Shown here: piece by piece, positions 44,906 to 53,299 of the stretch
Numbering within the stretch: position 1 is the first letter of the stretch
Layout: each line of letters begins with the position of its first letter
Notes under the pieces: generated by a model
Databases searched by the model: none
Told to the model about the DNA's origin: nothing
What the model saw: only the letters and a program-made list of their open reading frames with translations
Assembly (NCBI RefSeq): GCF_018069805.1
Contig: NZ_JAGPYN010000001.1
Location: forward strand, 62,001 to 126,000
Source: Pseudoalteromonas ostreae
GTDB taxonomy: Bacteria; Pseudomonadota; Gammaproteobacteria; Enterobacterales; Alteromonadaceae
Reading direction: 5' to 3'
DNA: 64,000 nucleotides
Position numbers and translations under genes: made by a program

Positions 44906-44932
44906 ACCCAAACATGAGCTGCATGTTTGGGT
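44906..44932. terminator. Terminator between the lipoprotein and OYE-family genes
   Basis: ACCCAAACATG and CATGTTTGGGT form a perfect 11-bp stem with a 5-base loop, followed on the plus strand by a T-rich tract. Confidence 0.85.
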
Positions 44933-44974
44933 CATTTATTTTTAACTTAAGCTGCCTCTACCCCGTTATTTTTA

Positions 44975-46117
44975 TCAATCATTTTTGTAGCAAGGGTAGT
45001 CACTGTAACCTTGCTCAGTGCCACCATACATGGTGGTTACATCGACTTCATTTAATGGCCATTGATTTTGTATACGCGCTGGTAAATCTGGGTTTGCAAT
45101 AAAAGGGCGGCCAAAGGCAAATAAATCACCGTAGCCTTTAGCTAACATTGCCACCGCTTTTTCAACGGTGTATTTACCAGCGTAAATAATACGCCCAGAA
45201 AATTCAGCTCTGGCTGCCTGATAAAATTGCTCTGGTAAATCAGGGGCATTGTCCCAATCAGCTTCTGCAATTGAGAGGTAGGCAATACCAGCTTGTTCAA
45301 GTACTTTAATTGCTTCAATGTAGGTATGATGCGGGTTTGATTCTACTAGCCCTAAATAAACTCGGGTTTCATCAGTACTGCTAAATAATGGCGCAAATCT
45401 AACCCCTAAGCGCTCAGGGCCTACTACATCACTTACTGCCGCGACAATTTCTTTTAAAAAGCGTAGGCGATTAGTAAGAGAGCCGCCGTATTCATCATCT
45501 CGTTTATTGGTGTGCTCAGAAATAAACTGATTAACTAAATACCCATTAGCACAATGCAGTTCTACGCCATCAAACCCAGCTTCTAGCGCATTACGGGCAG
45601 CTTGTGCATACATGCCAACAAGCTCTTTTACTTCATCGGTTGTTAAAGCTTGTGGTTCACTTGGGTTGGCTAAAGCGCCTTGAGCCGGTCCTGTTTCAAT
45701 AAAGACTTTAACGCTATCAGCTGTTAGAGCTGAGGGAGCAATAGGTTTGGCTTCATGAGGCTGTAAGCTGGTATGTGAAACGCGGCCAACGTGCCAAAGC
45801 TGGGCAAAAATAATCCCACCTTCTGCATGTACTGCATCAGTTACTTTTTTCCAACCAGCTATTTGTTGATTAGAATGAATGCCTGGTGTCCAGGCATACC
45901 CTTGTCCTCTTGGTTCAATTTGAGTGCCTTCGGTAACCATAAAACCAGCACTAGCACGCTGTGCATAATATGTGGCCATCACCTCGTTGGGGATATTGCC
46001 AGGAACTGTGCTGCGTGAGCGTGTAAGTGGCGGCATTACAATACGGTTTTTAAGTGTGTATGGGCCTAAATTGATTGATGAAAATAGACTGTCGATATTT
46101 TTACTTGGTTGACTCAT
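44975..46117 (-). CDS. Alkene reductase, Old Yellow Enzyme family (NemA-like)
   Basis: A 380-residue FMN-dependent ene-reductase that reduces activated C=C bonds, nitro compounds or nitrate esters with NAD(P)H. Typical segments are LKNRIVMPPLTRSRS, FAQLWHVGRVSH, DGVELHCANGYLVNQFISEHTNKRDDEYGGSLTNR and LFAFGRPFIANPDLP. The ATG at 46117 has AAAGG upstream; a longer frame to 46156 is unlikely. It is divergent from a LysR regulator, which probably controls it in response to electrophiles. Confidence 0.93.
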   Translation of the reverse strand: MSQPSKNIDSLFSSINLGPYTLKNRIVMPPLTRSRSTVPGNIPNEVMATYYAQRASAGFMVTEGTQIEPRGQGYAWTPGIHSNQQIAGWKKVTDAVHAEGGIIFAQLWHVGRVSHTSLQPHEAKPIAPSALTADSVKVFIETGPAQGALANPSEPQALTTDEVKELVGMYAQAARNALEAGFDGVELHCANGYLVNQFISEHTNKRDDEYGGSLTNRLRFLKEIVAAVSDVVGPERLGVRFAPLFSSTDETRVYLGLVESNPHHTYIEAIKVLEQAGIAYLSIAEADWDNAPDLPEQFYQAARAEFSGRIIYAGKYTVEKAVAMLAKGYGDLFAFGRPFIANPDLPARIQNQWPLNEVDVTTMYGGTEQGYSDYPCYKND

Positions 46118-46197
46118 TTTAATACCTTTTAAATTAATAATGCTGTTTAGTGCCAATTACAATGCTGGTGAGCATAGGGATTAAAAGGTACAATTTG

Positions 46198-46216
46198 AAA
46201 CAATGATTTTTTGTTT
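46198..46216. promoter_or_regulatory. Candidate LysR operator between OYE and lysR-type genes
   Basis: AAACAA (46198-46203) and TTGTTT (46211-46216) are inverted arms around seven bases. The flanks extend the match to 7 of 9 bases per arm. LysR-type regulators bind such interrupted dyads in divergent promoters. Confidence 0.4.
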
Positions 46217-46227
46217 AAGATACAATT

Positions 46228-47112
46228 ATGAATGGTATATCTCGGCTTGATATAAAACAATTACGAATATTGAGTGCATTACTTAAACTAAAAAATGTGT
46301 CGGATGTGGCGCGCAAAATGGGCTTAACCCAGCAGGCTATTAGTGAGCAGCTGCGAAAATTGCGTGACTTATTTGACGATCGGCTTTTTATTCGCCAAGG
46401 CAATACAATGGTTGCAACACCTAAGGCAATTGCACTAGAGAAGCCCGTTAATCAAATATTAATTCAGGTAGAAGCGTTATTAATACCTAAACAATTTACC
46501 CCAAGTAGTTACAAGGGCGTATTTACAATAAGTGCGACTGATTACGCTATAGCGGCTCTTTTGCCACAATTATTAGAAATAACAAGACGCGAAGCGCCAG
46601 GATTAAAGCTGATTATTCGTGACTTTGCCTCTGATAATGTTAATCAATTAATAAGTGCAGGAGAGCTGGATTTATTAATTAGTTTTCCTGAATTTATCCC
46701 TGCAAACTTAATCTATGACACACTATTTGAAGAACAACATATTTGTATTGCAGGTAAAGACACTATGTTTTCTTCATCGACATTGAGCCTTGCTGAAGTG
46801 GCGGCACACCCTCAATTAGTGGTTTCAGCGTCACGGGCTAACCTACGAGGCTCTCACGACCAATGGTTTGCTGATAAGGGCTATGCGCGCAATATTGTAA
46901 TGTCAGTGCCTGGCTTTTCATTTGTCCCCGATTTGCTTTGCAGTACTGACTTAATTGCTTTTTACCCATCGCGTTTACTGCCAAACGCCAAAGTGAAACA
47001 GCTTGAAGTTGAATTATTACCACCGCCATTTAAGGTGATTGCTGCATGGCATCCACGTTCAAATAACAGCGATATTCACCAGTGGTTAATAGCACAATTA
47101 AAACGGATTTAG
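46228..47112 (+). CDS. LysR-family transcriptional regulator
   Basis: A 294-residue regulator. The N-terminal winged helix-turn-helix is LDIKQLRILSALLKLKNVSDVARKMGLTQQAISEQLRKLRDLFDDRLFIRQG. The rest is the periplasmic-binding-like effector domain (FTISATDYAIAALLPQLLEITRR, GELDLLISFPEF). It is divergent from the OYE-type reductase gene, with about 110 bases between the two starts, and probably controls both. The inducer is unknown. Confidence 0.92.
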   Translation: MNGISRLDIKQLRILSALLKLKNVSDVARKMGLTQQAISEQLRKLRDLFDDRLFIRQGNTMVATPKAIALEKPVNQILIQVEALLIPKQFTPSSYKGVFTISATDYAIAALLPQLLEITRREAPGLKLIIRDFASDNVNQLISAGELDLLISFPEFIPANLIYDTLFEEQHICIAGKDTMFSSSTLSLAEVAAHPQLVVSASRANLRGSHDQWFADKGYARNIVMSVPGFSFVPDLLCSTDLIAFYPSRLLPNAKVKQLEVELLPPPFKVIAAWHPRSNNSDIHQWLIAQLKRI

Positions 47113-47115
47113 TGA

Positions 47116-47308
47116 TTATTTAATGAGTTGACGAATATCGTTCCCTGTCGGTGCCTCATGGGCACGTAACGAAAAGGCGGGTAATATCGCTAAAATATGG
47201 TCAAATATATCTGACTGAATATTTTCATACTCACCCCAATTAGTTGTATTGGTAAATGCATAAATTTCAATTGGTAAGCCATTTTTCAAATGATGCTGAT
47301 TTACTAAG
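47116..47308 (-). pseudogene. C-terminal remnant of a YbdG-like mechanosensitive channel (MscS family)
   Basis: Read on the minus strand in the frame ending at the TAA at 47116-47118, the DNA encodes [20 protein letters not shown], then [20 protein letters not shown] and [11 protein letters not shown]. This closely resembles the C-terminus of YbdG-type MscS channels. Only about 60 codons remain. Upstream the frame meets a TAA near 47325, inside the end of the araC-type gene, which uses another frame. The full channel would need about 350 more residues, so this is a broken gene left by a deletion. It has no start codon with a ribosome site. Confidence 0.8.
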
Positions 47309-48307
47309 TCAGAGAGTATTTTTTATATAGTCGCGAGGGTTGATGTTATACCAGCGTTTAAAAGCACGATTGAATGAGCTTTGGTCGTTAAAACCCAACA
47401 TAAATGCAATTGTGTTTAAAGGGTATTGATTAATATAAAGTGATAAACGTCGTTTTCGTTCTGCTTCAAGTAGCGCTGCAAAGGTTTTATGCTCTTGTTT
47501 TAAACGACGTTGTAATGTTCTTGGGGTCATATTTAACGCGCTTGCGGTGCGAATTAACGTACACTTTTGTAAATCATTTTTAGCCATTAAGATATTATTA
47601 ATTTTTCCTGTTAATTGTTGTTGGCTTTTAAACTGGGATAGTTGTTGCTCCGACATTTGTTTTAGCACTAAATTGATTTGCATATTGTCGGTTTTAAATG
47701 GCAAAGTTAAGTAACTAGTTGGAAACTCTATCTGGTTATATTGAGCATTGGTTTTTATTGGGCAGTTAAACCAATTTGCTAACATCTGTTGTTCAGTGCT
47801 TGAATATACTTTTGAAAAGTAAACGCAGCTAGGCGAAAGTTCAGGGTTCAGTAGTTGGCGTACTACGCTTACCCATGCGGTCATATTACGTAAAATAACG
47901 TCAGAGCTACACTGCGGATCGGCGAGCCATTTAACCTTAGCCAGTGTTTGATGCTGTTCAAATTTAGCTTGCCCTATATCAGCCACTAAGCGGTCGTAAC
48001 TGAGTAGTGCAGTAATGGCACTGGCTAAGTTTGTACTGGATTCAATTAAATACCCTAAAACACCAAAATCAGCAGTGCGTATTTGCTGGCCAAGTTTAAA
48101 GCCAAAAAGAGGCTCATTAAGGGCTTCTTTTGCATAATTTAGTAGCGTGTTATAACTGTTTAAGCTAATACGTGGCGCTAATTGTTGTGTTTGTTTATTG
48201 GTATACTCGTTAAATTCAATTGCATTTAAAACCTCATGGCTAGCTAAGCCTCTGGCTTCAAGGTAATCCAAACAGCTACAAAAGTAATGATCGGCTAAGG
48301 TTTTCAT
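47309..48307 (-). CDS. AraC-family transcriptional regulator (Arabinose_bd type)
   Basis: A 332-residue regulator. The N-terminal domain fits the Arabinose_bd type ([27 protein letters not shown]). The C-terminal double helix-turn-helix has [18 protein letters not shown]-like sequence ([21 protein letters not shown]) and [31 protein letters not shown]. It is divergent from the SRPBCC/sterol-desaturase pair and probably activates it. Its stop lies at the edge of the broken channel gene, so the junction that removed the channel may also have trimmed or reshaped this end; the protein still ends at a normal point for the family. Confidence 0.9.
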   Translation of the reverse strand: MKTLADHYFCSCLDYLEARGLASHEVLNAIEFNEYTNKQTQQLAPRISLNSYNTLLNYAKEALNEPLFGFKLGQQIRTADFGVLGYLIESSTNLASAITALLSYDRLVADIGQAKFEQHQTLAKVKWLADPQCSSDVILRNMTAWVSVVRQLLNPELSPSCVYFSKVYSSTEQQMLANWFNCPIKTNAQYNQIEFPTSYLTLPFKTDNMQINLVLKQMSEQQLSQFKSQQQLTGKINNILMAKNDLQKCTLIRTASALNMTPRTLQRRLKQEHKTFAALLEAERKRRLSLYINQYPLNTIAFMLGFNDQSSFNRAFKRWYNINPRDYIKNTL

Positions 48308-48403
48308 TTGTCGCCTAAAGCTAAAAAATAGTCATCTAATCGCAAGTTTGCCATGCAATATTTTTATATGCTAGAGATCTATAAAAATAATATGGGGCAC
48401 ACA

Positions 48404-48853
48404 ATGATTGAGATAAATGTTAAACATAGTGTGGCAGCAACGCCTGAACAATTACGTACCTTATTATTAGCGCATGCTGATTTAGGGCGCTTTTTTAATG
48501 CGCAGTTTAGTGTGTTAACACCGCAAGACTCGGGTGAAATAAGTGGCGGAAAAGGCACCATTAGACAAATAAAAGTGCAAGGTACAACATTTAAAGAGCA
48601 AATAATAACCGCTGATAATAGCCACATTTGTTACCGCATTTTAGGGGATAAACCTGTTGCACAGCATCGTGGTGATATTTATTTAAAAGCCAATAATGCT
48701 CAGCCATCACTCACCGAGATCAGCTACCACATTCATTGTATTGCGCCTTTGTGGTTACCCGACTTTATACTGGTTTTTTTTATAAAAAAAGATGTTAGCC
48801 AAGCACTTAAAAAAATAGCCTGCTATTTTCAGGAGAAACGCCATGAGCATTGA
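48404..48853 (+). CDS. SRPBCC/START-like lipid-binding domain protein
   Basis: A 149-residue protein that resembles SRPBCC (polyketide cyclase/START-like) proteins, which hold hydrophobic ligands in a deep pocket. The N-terminal strand and helix (IEINVKHSVAATPEQLRTLLLAHADLGRFF) and a long C-terminal helix (KDVSQALKKIACYFQE) fit the fold. I chose the ATG at 48404 with GGGG upstream; earlier ATGs at 48392 and 48353 lack one. It overlaps the next gene by 11 bases and is co-translated with a membrane-bound desaturase-like enzyme, so a sterol- or fatty-acid-like ligand is plausible. Confidence 0.78.
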   Translation: MIEINVKHSVAATPEQLRTLLLAHADLGRFFNAQFSVLTPQDSGEISGGKGTIRQIKVQGTTFKEQIITADNSHICYRILGDKPVAQHRGDIYLKANNAQPSLTEISYHIHCIAPLWLPDFILVFFIKKDVSQALKKIACYFQEKRHEH

Positions 48854-49667
48854 AATTATTTTATTGGCACTGAGCCCTATTTTTTTGCTATTTGTTGGTA
48901 TTGAGCTTATAAAATTTAGGCGCTATTACGATATAAAAGATAGCTTAGCCAACGCGTTACTTGCTTTATTACATCAAGGAGCTGATGCCATTGCGTTATT
49001 ATTATTAATGCCGTTTTTTTATTGGTTGTATCAGTTTCGGCTATTTGATATTGAATTGACGCTATTTACTGTATTAGGCGCTTTTTTACTGCAAGACTTT
49101 TTATACTATTGGTTTCATCGTGCATCACACCATATTCATTGGTTATGGGCCGCTCATGTAGTGCATCATAGTTCTACTAAAATGAACTTTACCACGGCAT
49201 TTAGGCAAAGTTTAATGTATCCGCTGGCGGGAATGTGGCTATTTTGGTTGCCGATGATATTAATAGGCTTTGAGCCTGTGATTGTTTTTGCTGTGGTGGC
49301 ACTTAATTTGGCTTATCAATTTTTTGTACACACGCAAGTGGTAAAAAAGCTCGGTTGGTTTGAAGCATTATTTAATACCCCATCGCATCATCGGGTGCAC
49401 CACGCTATAAATAATGGCTACTTAGATAAAAACTTCGCTGGTGTTTTAATTATTTGGGATAAATTATTTGGCACTTACGTCGAAGAAAATGAAAACAAGC
49501 CTTGTAAATACGGCATTATTGGTCAACTAAACAGTAATAACCCGATTAAAATTACCTTTCATCAGTGGCAGTATTTATTTAAAAGTACCTACCAAGCTAA
49601 AGGGTTAAAAGCCAAGTTAAACGTGCTGTTTGGCTACCCAACAAGCTCCGTAAAACCCAGTGATTAA
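48843..49667 (+). CDS. Sterol desaturase/fatty acid hydroxylase family protein
   Basis: A 274-residue integral membrane di-iron oxygenase with about four to five membrane segments. The family's histidine clusters are present: HRASHH and HVVHHS (residues ~92-110), and HHRVHH near residue 183-188. These bind two irons and hydroxylate or desaturate a lipid. It overlaps the SRPBCC-like gene by 11 bases and is probably controlled by the divergent AraC regulator. Its stop overlaps by four bases with the stop of the convergent Lnb-like gene. The natural lipid substrate is unknown. Confidence 0.92.
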   Translation: MSIEIILLALSPIFLLFVGIELIKFRRYYDIKDSLANALLALLHQGADAIALLLLMPFFYWLYQFRLFDIELTLFTVLGAFLLQDFLYYWFHRASHHIHWLWAAHVVHHSSTKMNFTTAFRQSLMYPLAGMWLFWLPMILIGFEPVIVFAVVALNLAYQFFVHTQVVKKLGWFEALFNTPSHHRVHHAINNGYLDKNFAGVLIIWDKLFGTYVEENENKPCKYGIIGQLNSNNPIKITFHQWQYLFKSTYQAKGLKAKLNVLFGYPTSSVKPSD

Positions 49668-51505
49668 AAGTAATATTGAATGGCTAGTTTAGCCGACGTA
49701 CTGCTTGTATACCATCGCTGGTTTTTTAGCTCTGTGCGTATAGATAAATTTCGCGACAAAGCGTAATTCCATTTTAATGTTAGATCAGCGTGATTATCTA
49801 CGTCTGCATCGACAAGCCATATTATATTTGTTGTAAGGGCAAGCTTATGACTATTATTGATTTGCCAAATAACACCAGCTTCTGTGCCAACCCCCGTTGT
49901 TAACTTATCCGTTATATCGCCATTGTTAAACTCAACTTGTGCTAATAAATAGCCATGAAGGGTGTTTGGGTTGCCGATTGATTTTCCATAGCCACCTTTA
50001 GTAAACCAGCGGCCTTGCTGAAAGTCATTATTTGGCTGTCGATCAAAGCCCATTTTAAGGTTCCATGACCAGCTATCAAAAATCCGGTTATCGGGTGCAA
50101 GTGACATTGCATCTAATAGATAAAAATGTTCTAGCTGAGTGTTACCGTTGTCTTTTATAGCGCCTTCAATATCAAAAAAGCTAATTTGAGCACCAGGAAT
50201 AAACCCAGCAGAGGTATCTAGTAAGTCATGGTATGCGAGGCGATATGCAAAACTTGTTAAATCACTTTGTTGATTATAATGGGTTCTTGCTAGCGTTATT
50301 TTAGAAGAACCATGACCTTGCTCTGGAGAGGCCGCAGGTCGACTTGGTTTGCTAAATGGCGAAGCTATTTTATATTTGCTACGCATGAGGAGTAACTTAG
50401 CAAGTCGAGGGGCAATTTCTTCACGGTTTAAATTTTTATCGTAAAACTCAAAATTTAACCACTCATAGGCCATTTCTAATATAGCGACCAATTGTGATTC
50501 GCAATAGTTACGGGTATTGAGTGATCCACCTTGCATAAGGGCTCTTGCGTCACTAAGTTGCTCGTCAGTCATTTGAGTAGAATAATGATACAGTTTAGTA
50601 CCAAACGCAGGACGATAATTAGGTGTTTGTAACAAGTTATTATTTCTAAGTACCGCAACGGTATCAGATGGAATGGCTTGTAAGTCAAATGAGGATGTTA
50701 AATTGAGATCGTCTTTTGCAAGTTGTAATAATGCGAGCAGCTGATAAGAGCAGTTTTCATCTACAAAAAAGTAATCAAATGTGGCTAATTGTAGCTCCCA
50801 TAGGTGTAATAAAATAAGCTTAACTTGCTCCTCGGATAAATTAAGTTTGTATTCCCAAATATCACGAGATTCTAAATCATTATACTCGCGTACTTTTTTA
50901 TAATACGGCATCAGTGAAAATTTGCCCGGATAGCTACCAATTAAGCCTTTTAATGCATACATTGCAGCATTATCAGAACCATCTGGCTCTGCTGCAAAAT
51001 TAACGGCAAATGCGAGTAATTCTTTATGCCGAGTTTGATCCTTTGCATCAATACGTAACAAGGTATGGCCAAACATTGATGATGGACTATTCATAAATGC
51101 AGTTGGAAAGACTAAAGTAACGCCCTTAGGGTTTATAATTTTTTGCCAAGCTTGTAGCTCTGGGCAATTAAGTTCTGGCCAGTTATTTTTTATTTTTGTT
51201 TTAAGCCACGTGTAACGTGCAGGAAATTGGCACCGAGTTTGTTGTGTTTGTTGAGGGAGACTATTATCGCCATTAAATGCGTTAATAGTGGTATTGAGCT
51301 CATCCTTTGGGCTTACTTTTCCTTTAGGGGATAAAAAAAACTTAACACTGTCTACTTCACTTTTCCAACCACCTAACGTCGTCGGGCGATAGTGACCCAG
51401 TTTAAGCCAGTATGGATCTGTTGCTAATGTATTAATTTCAATACTTTTAGCGTTTGAGTAAGCACTGAACAGTGCAATTAGTAAAACAAATAATATTTTT
51501 TTCAT
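49664..51505 (-). CDS. Lnb-like (DUF4105) periplasmic domain fused to outer-membrane barrel-like domain
   Basis: A 613-residue exported protein with a signal peptide (near SNA-KS). Residues ~100-270 match the DUF4105 domain, now named Lnb N-terminal periplasmic domain, with SMFGHTLLRID (His147) and DENCSYQLLALL (Cys252), which are the likely catalytic pair. In Gram-positive bacteria Lnb is a lipoprotein N-acyl transferase; the Gram-negative relatives are uncharacterised. The C-terminal ~220 residues are rich in beta strands and end in KLAIQYYF with terminal Phe, as in an outer-membrane barrel. A terminator separates it from the upstream DUF3015 gene. Confidence 0.85.
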   Translation of the reverse strand: MKKILFVLLIALFSAYSNAKSIEINTLATDPYWLKLGHYRPTTLGGWKSEVDSVKFFLSPKGKVSPKDELNTTINAFNGDNSLPQQTQQTRCQFPARYTWLKTKIKNNWPELNCPELQAWQKIINPKGVTLVFPTAFMNSPSSMFGHTLLRIDAKDQTRHKELLAFAVNFAAEPDGSDNAAMYALKGLIGSYPGKFSLMPYYKKVREYNDLESRDIWEYKLNLSEEQVKLILLHLWELQLATFDYFFVDENCSYQLLALLQLAKDDLNLTSSFDLQAIPSDTVAVLRNNNLLQTPNYRPAFGTKLYHYSTQMTDEQLSDARALMQGGSLNTRNYCESQLVAILEMAYEWLNFEFYDKNLNREEIAPRLAKLLLMRSKYKIASPFSKPSRPAASPEQGHGSSKITLARTHYNQQSDLTSFAYRLAYHDLLDTSAGFIPGAQISFFDIEGAIKDNGNTQLEHFYLLDAMSLAPDNRIFDSWSWNLKMGFDRQPNNDFQQGRWFTKGGYGKSIGNPNTLHGYLLAQVEFNNGDITDKLTTGVGTEAGVIWQINNSHKLALTTNIIWLVDADVDNHADLTLKWNYALSRNLSIRTELKNQRWYTSSTSAKLAIQYYF

Positions 51506-51516
51506 AATCACTAATA

Positions 51517-51547
51517 AAAGCCGCTAGAGATAAACCCCAGCGGCTTT
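51517..51547 (-). terminator. Terminator after the DUF3015 gene
   Basis: AAAGCCGCT and AGCGGCTTT form a perfect 9-bp stem with a 13-base loop. On the minus strand the stem is followed by TTTTA. It separates the DUF3015 gene from the Lnb-like gene. Confidence 0.85.
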
Positions 51548-51581
51548 ATTTATACGTATAAAAACCGGCTAATTTAGCTGA

Positions 51582-52064
51582 TTAAGAAAGAGTATAAGAA
51601 GCAAGTTTTGCATCACTTGCAATTACAGTGTTTAGGTTTTCTAAAACTGTTTGTGAAGTCACATTTTCAGAAGTGAATACTGCAGAATACTGTGCTTGAG
51701 CTAGCGCATTAAACGCTGCTTTATCTTGATCTGCAACGCCCCAAGCTTCAGCTAGAGTAGCTAAAGTTTCGCCTTCACCTTTTGACATATCACGAGCAAG
51801 TTGCTCCATGTTACCGTCGATGAATAAAGCAATTTTTTCTGAAGAGGTTACTGTACCAGTACCATCACAACCTAGAGTACCAAAAGTGATACCAAAAGTT
51901 TGGTTACCTGATGTACCGTTAGTTGTAGCGCCTAAAATTTTCACGCCTTTACCTTGCTGACCAGCAAATAACATTGAACCAAGACCACAACCAATATCTT
52001 GGTCAGCCATTGCATTTGAGAAAGGAAGTAAAGATAGAGCTGCTACTGCGATTAGTTTTTTCAT
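51582..52064 (-). CDS. DUF3015 family exported protein
   Basis: A 160-residue protein with a signal peptide (cleavage near AMA-DQ). The mature part fits DUF3015: GCGLGSMLFAGQQGKGVKILGATTNGTSGNQTFGITFGTLGCDG, followed by FIDGNMEQLARDMSKGEGETL. Two cysteines in the mature part may form a disulfide. Function is unknown; relatives are abundant periplasmic proteins in marine bacteria. I chose the ATG at 52064 with GGAT upstream; an ATG two codons earlier is possible. Confidence 0.88.
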   Translation of the reverse strand: MKKLIAVAALSLLPFSNAMADQDIGCGLGSMLFAGQQGKGVKILGATTNGTSGNQTFGITFGTLGCDGTGTVTSSEKIALFIDGNMEQLARDMSKGEGETLATLAEAWGVADQDKAAFNALAQAQYSAVFTSENVTSQTVLENLNTVIASDAKLASYTLS

Positions 52065-52449
52065 GTCCATAAATCCGTATATGATTATTCTTTATTTAGG
52101 GCAAATAAAGTTCGCGGAGGATATTAACAGATACACGTAAAAAATAACAAGGCTAGATATGAAATTATTATAGCGTAGGCGGTTTAGGGTTATTAATAGT
52201 TTTATATTTATATTAGTTATTAAACGACAAAGAGCGAACGGATTGCTCTTTATTAGAATACTTTTATTTAGCGGTTGTGAGCGCAGCGCTAGTAGCAGAA
52301 ATAGTAGAAATTCCCCAGTAGTGTATTGGTTTTAGCTTTGGTGGTATGCAATTAATTACTAAAAGTAATGCTGTTAATGTTATATAAATTGCAGTTTATG
52401 TATAATACAGCATATTTCATATGTTAAAAGTTATTAGTAAAGGTAATTT
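52065..52449. other. 385-bp gene-free region before the VOC gene
   Basis: A hairpin AAAGAGC-N9-GCTCTTT lies at 52229-52251, followed by ATTAG; it may be the end of an unseen short transcript. A perfect 11-base palindrome AGCGC-A-GCGCT is at 52280-52290. The rest is AT-rich and probably carries divergent promoters. Confidence 0.4.
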
Positions 52450-52869
52450 ATGTCCAACTGTTTGCACTTGGCAGTTCCTGCTGGTGATCTCGAAAAAGCG
52501 AAAACATTTTATTGCGGCGTACTTGGCTGTAAAACGGGCAATAGTGAAGCAGGGCGATGGGTAGACATTGATTTTTGGGGTAACGAGTTAACGCTTCATC
52601 AAAGCGTAGAGCGCTTACCAACTGTTCGTCATGATGTAGATATGGGCGCGGTGGCAGTTCCTCACTTTGGCATTCACTTATCAGAAGATCAATTTCAAGC
52701 ATTAAAAAAGCGTATTGCAGACGCAGGTCTTGAATATTTAGATAAGCCATACCGTCGTTTTGTTGGCAATGAATTTGAACAAGAAACGTTTTTTATTGAA
52801 GATCCAAACGGCAATGTTTTAGAAATGAAAACCATGGTTAACCCACAGGTACTATTTAAAAAAAATTAA
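52450..52869 (+). CDS. VOC (glyoxalase/dioxygenase fold) family protein
   Basis: A 139-residue protein of the vicinal oxygen chelate superfamily: two beta-alpha-beta-beta-beta units, LHLAVPAGDLEKAKTFYCGVLGCKTG at the start and FFIEDPNGNVLEMKTM at the end. His6, the central His in HFGIHL, and the Glu near the end are at positions used to bind metal in this superfamily. The reaction is unknown. AAAGG upstream supports the start. Confidence 0.88.
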   Translation: MSNCLHLAVPAGDLEKAKTFYCGVLGCKTGNSEAGRWVDIDFWGNELTLHQSVERLPTVRHDVDMGAVAVPHFGIHLSEDQFQALKKRIADAGLEYLDKPYRRFVGNEFEQETFFIEDPNGNVLEMKTMVNPQVLFKKN

Positions 52870-52875
52870 TATAGC

Positions 52876-52900
52876 TGAGCTAGCCATGTTTGCTAGCTCA
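52876..52900. terminator. Hairpin between VOC and Hpt genes
   Basis: TGAGCTAGC and GCTAGCTCA form a perfect 9-bp stem with a 7-base loop between convergent genes. No T run follows. Confidence 0.6.
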
Positions 52901-52948
52901 TGCTTATAAATTAACTTTACATTTGTGCTGATAATTGAAATTAATGAC

Positions 52949-53299
52949 CTAGTTACTTTGGTGACTAAGAGCATAAAACACCTCTTTTATTGCGTGACTT
53001 AGTGATTGAAGGTGCGTTTTACATTGCTCTTTATCTAATGCATGCGATGAGAATTCTAATTGTTGTAAACAGTAGGAACAGCGTTCTGCACCCACTGCTG
53101 TTGCAGATGTTTTAAGGTAATGAGCTTCATTTCTCAGTTCGTTAAAAGCACTTTGTTGATAATAGTCTGCTAGCTTTTTTAGGCTAGTTTTGGCTTGTTG
53201 TAAAAATTGCTGATAAAAAGAGTCAATTTCATGACTGTTATCACCGATCAATTGTTTTATTGTGTCTTTATTAATTATTTGTAGTTGTTCAGTTTTCAT
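52949..53299 (-). CDS. Histidine phosphotransfer (Hpt) protein
   Basis: A 116-residue single-domain phosphotransfer protein. The conserved phosphorylated residue is His60 in NEAHYLKTSATAVGA. The Hpt gene overlaps the end of the hybrid kinase gene by 11 bases, so the two are co-translated. It should pass phosphate from the receiver of that kinase to a final response regulator, perhaps the one encoded at 55661. The ATG at 53299 has GAG upstream and is preferred over one four codons earlier. Confidence 0.88.
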   Translation of the reverse strand: MKTEQLQIINKDTIKQLIGDNSHEIDSFYQQFLQQAKTSLKKLADYYQQSAFNELRNEAHYLKTSATAVGAERCSYCLQQLEFSSHALDKEQCKTHLQSLSHAIKEVFYALSHQSN

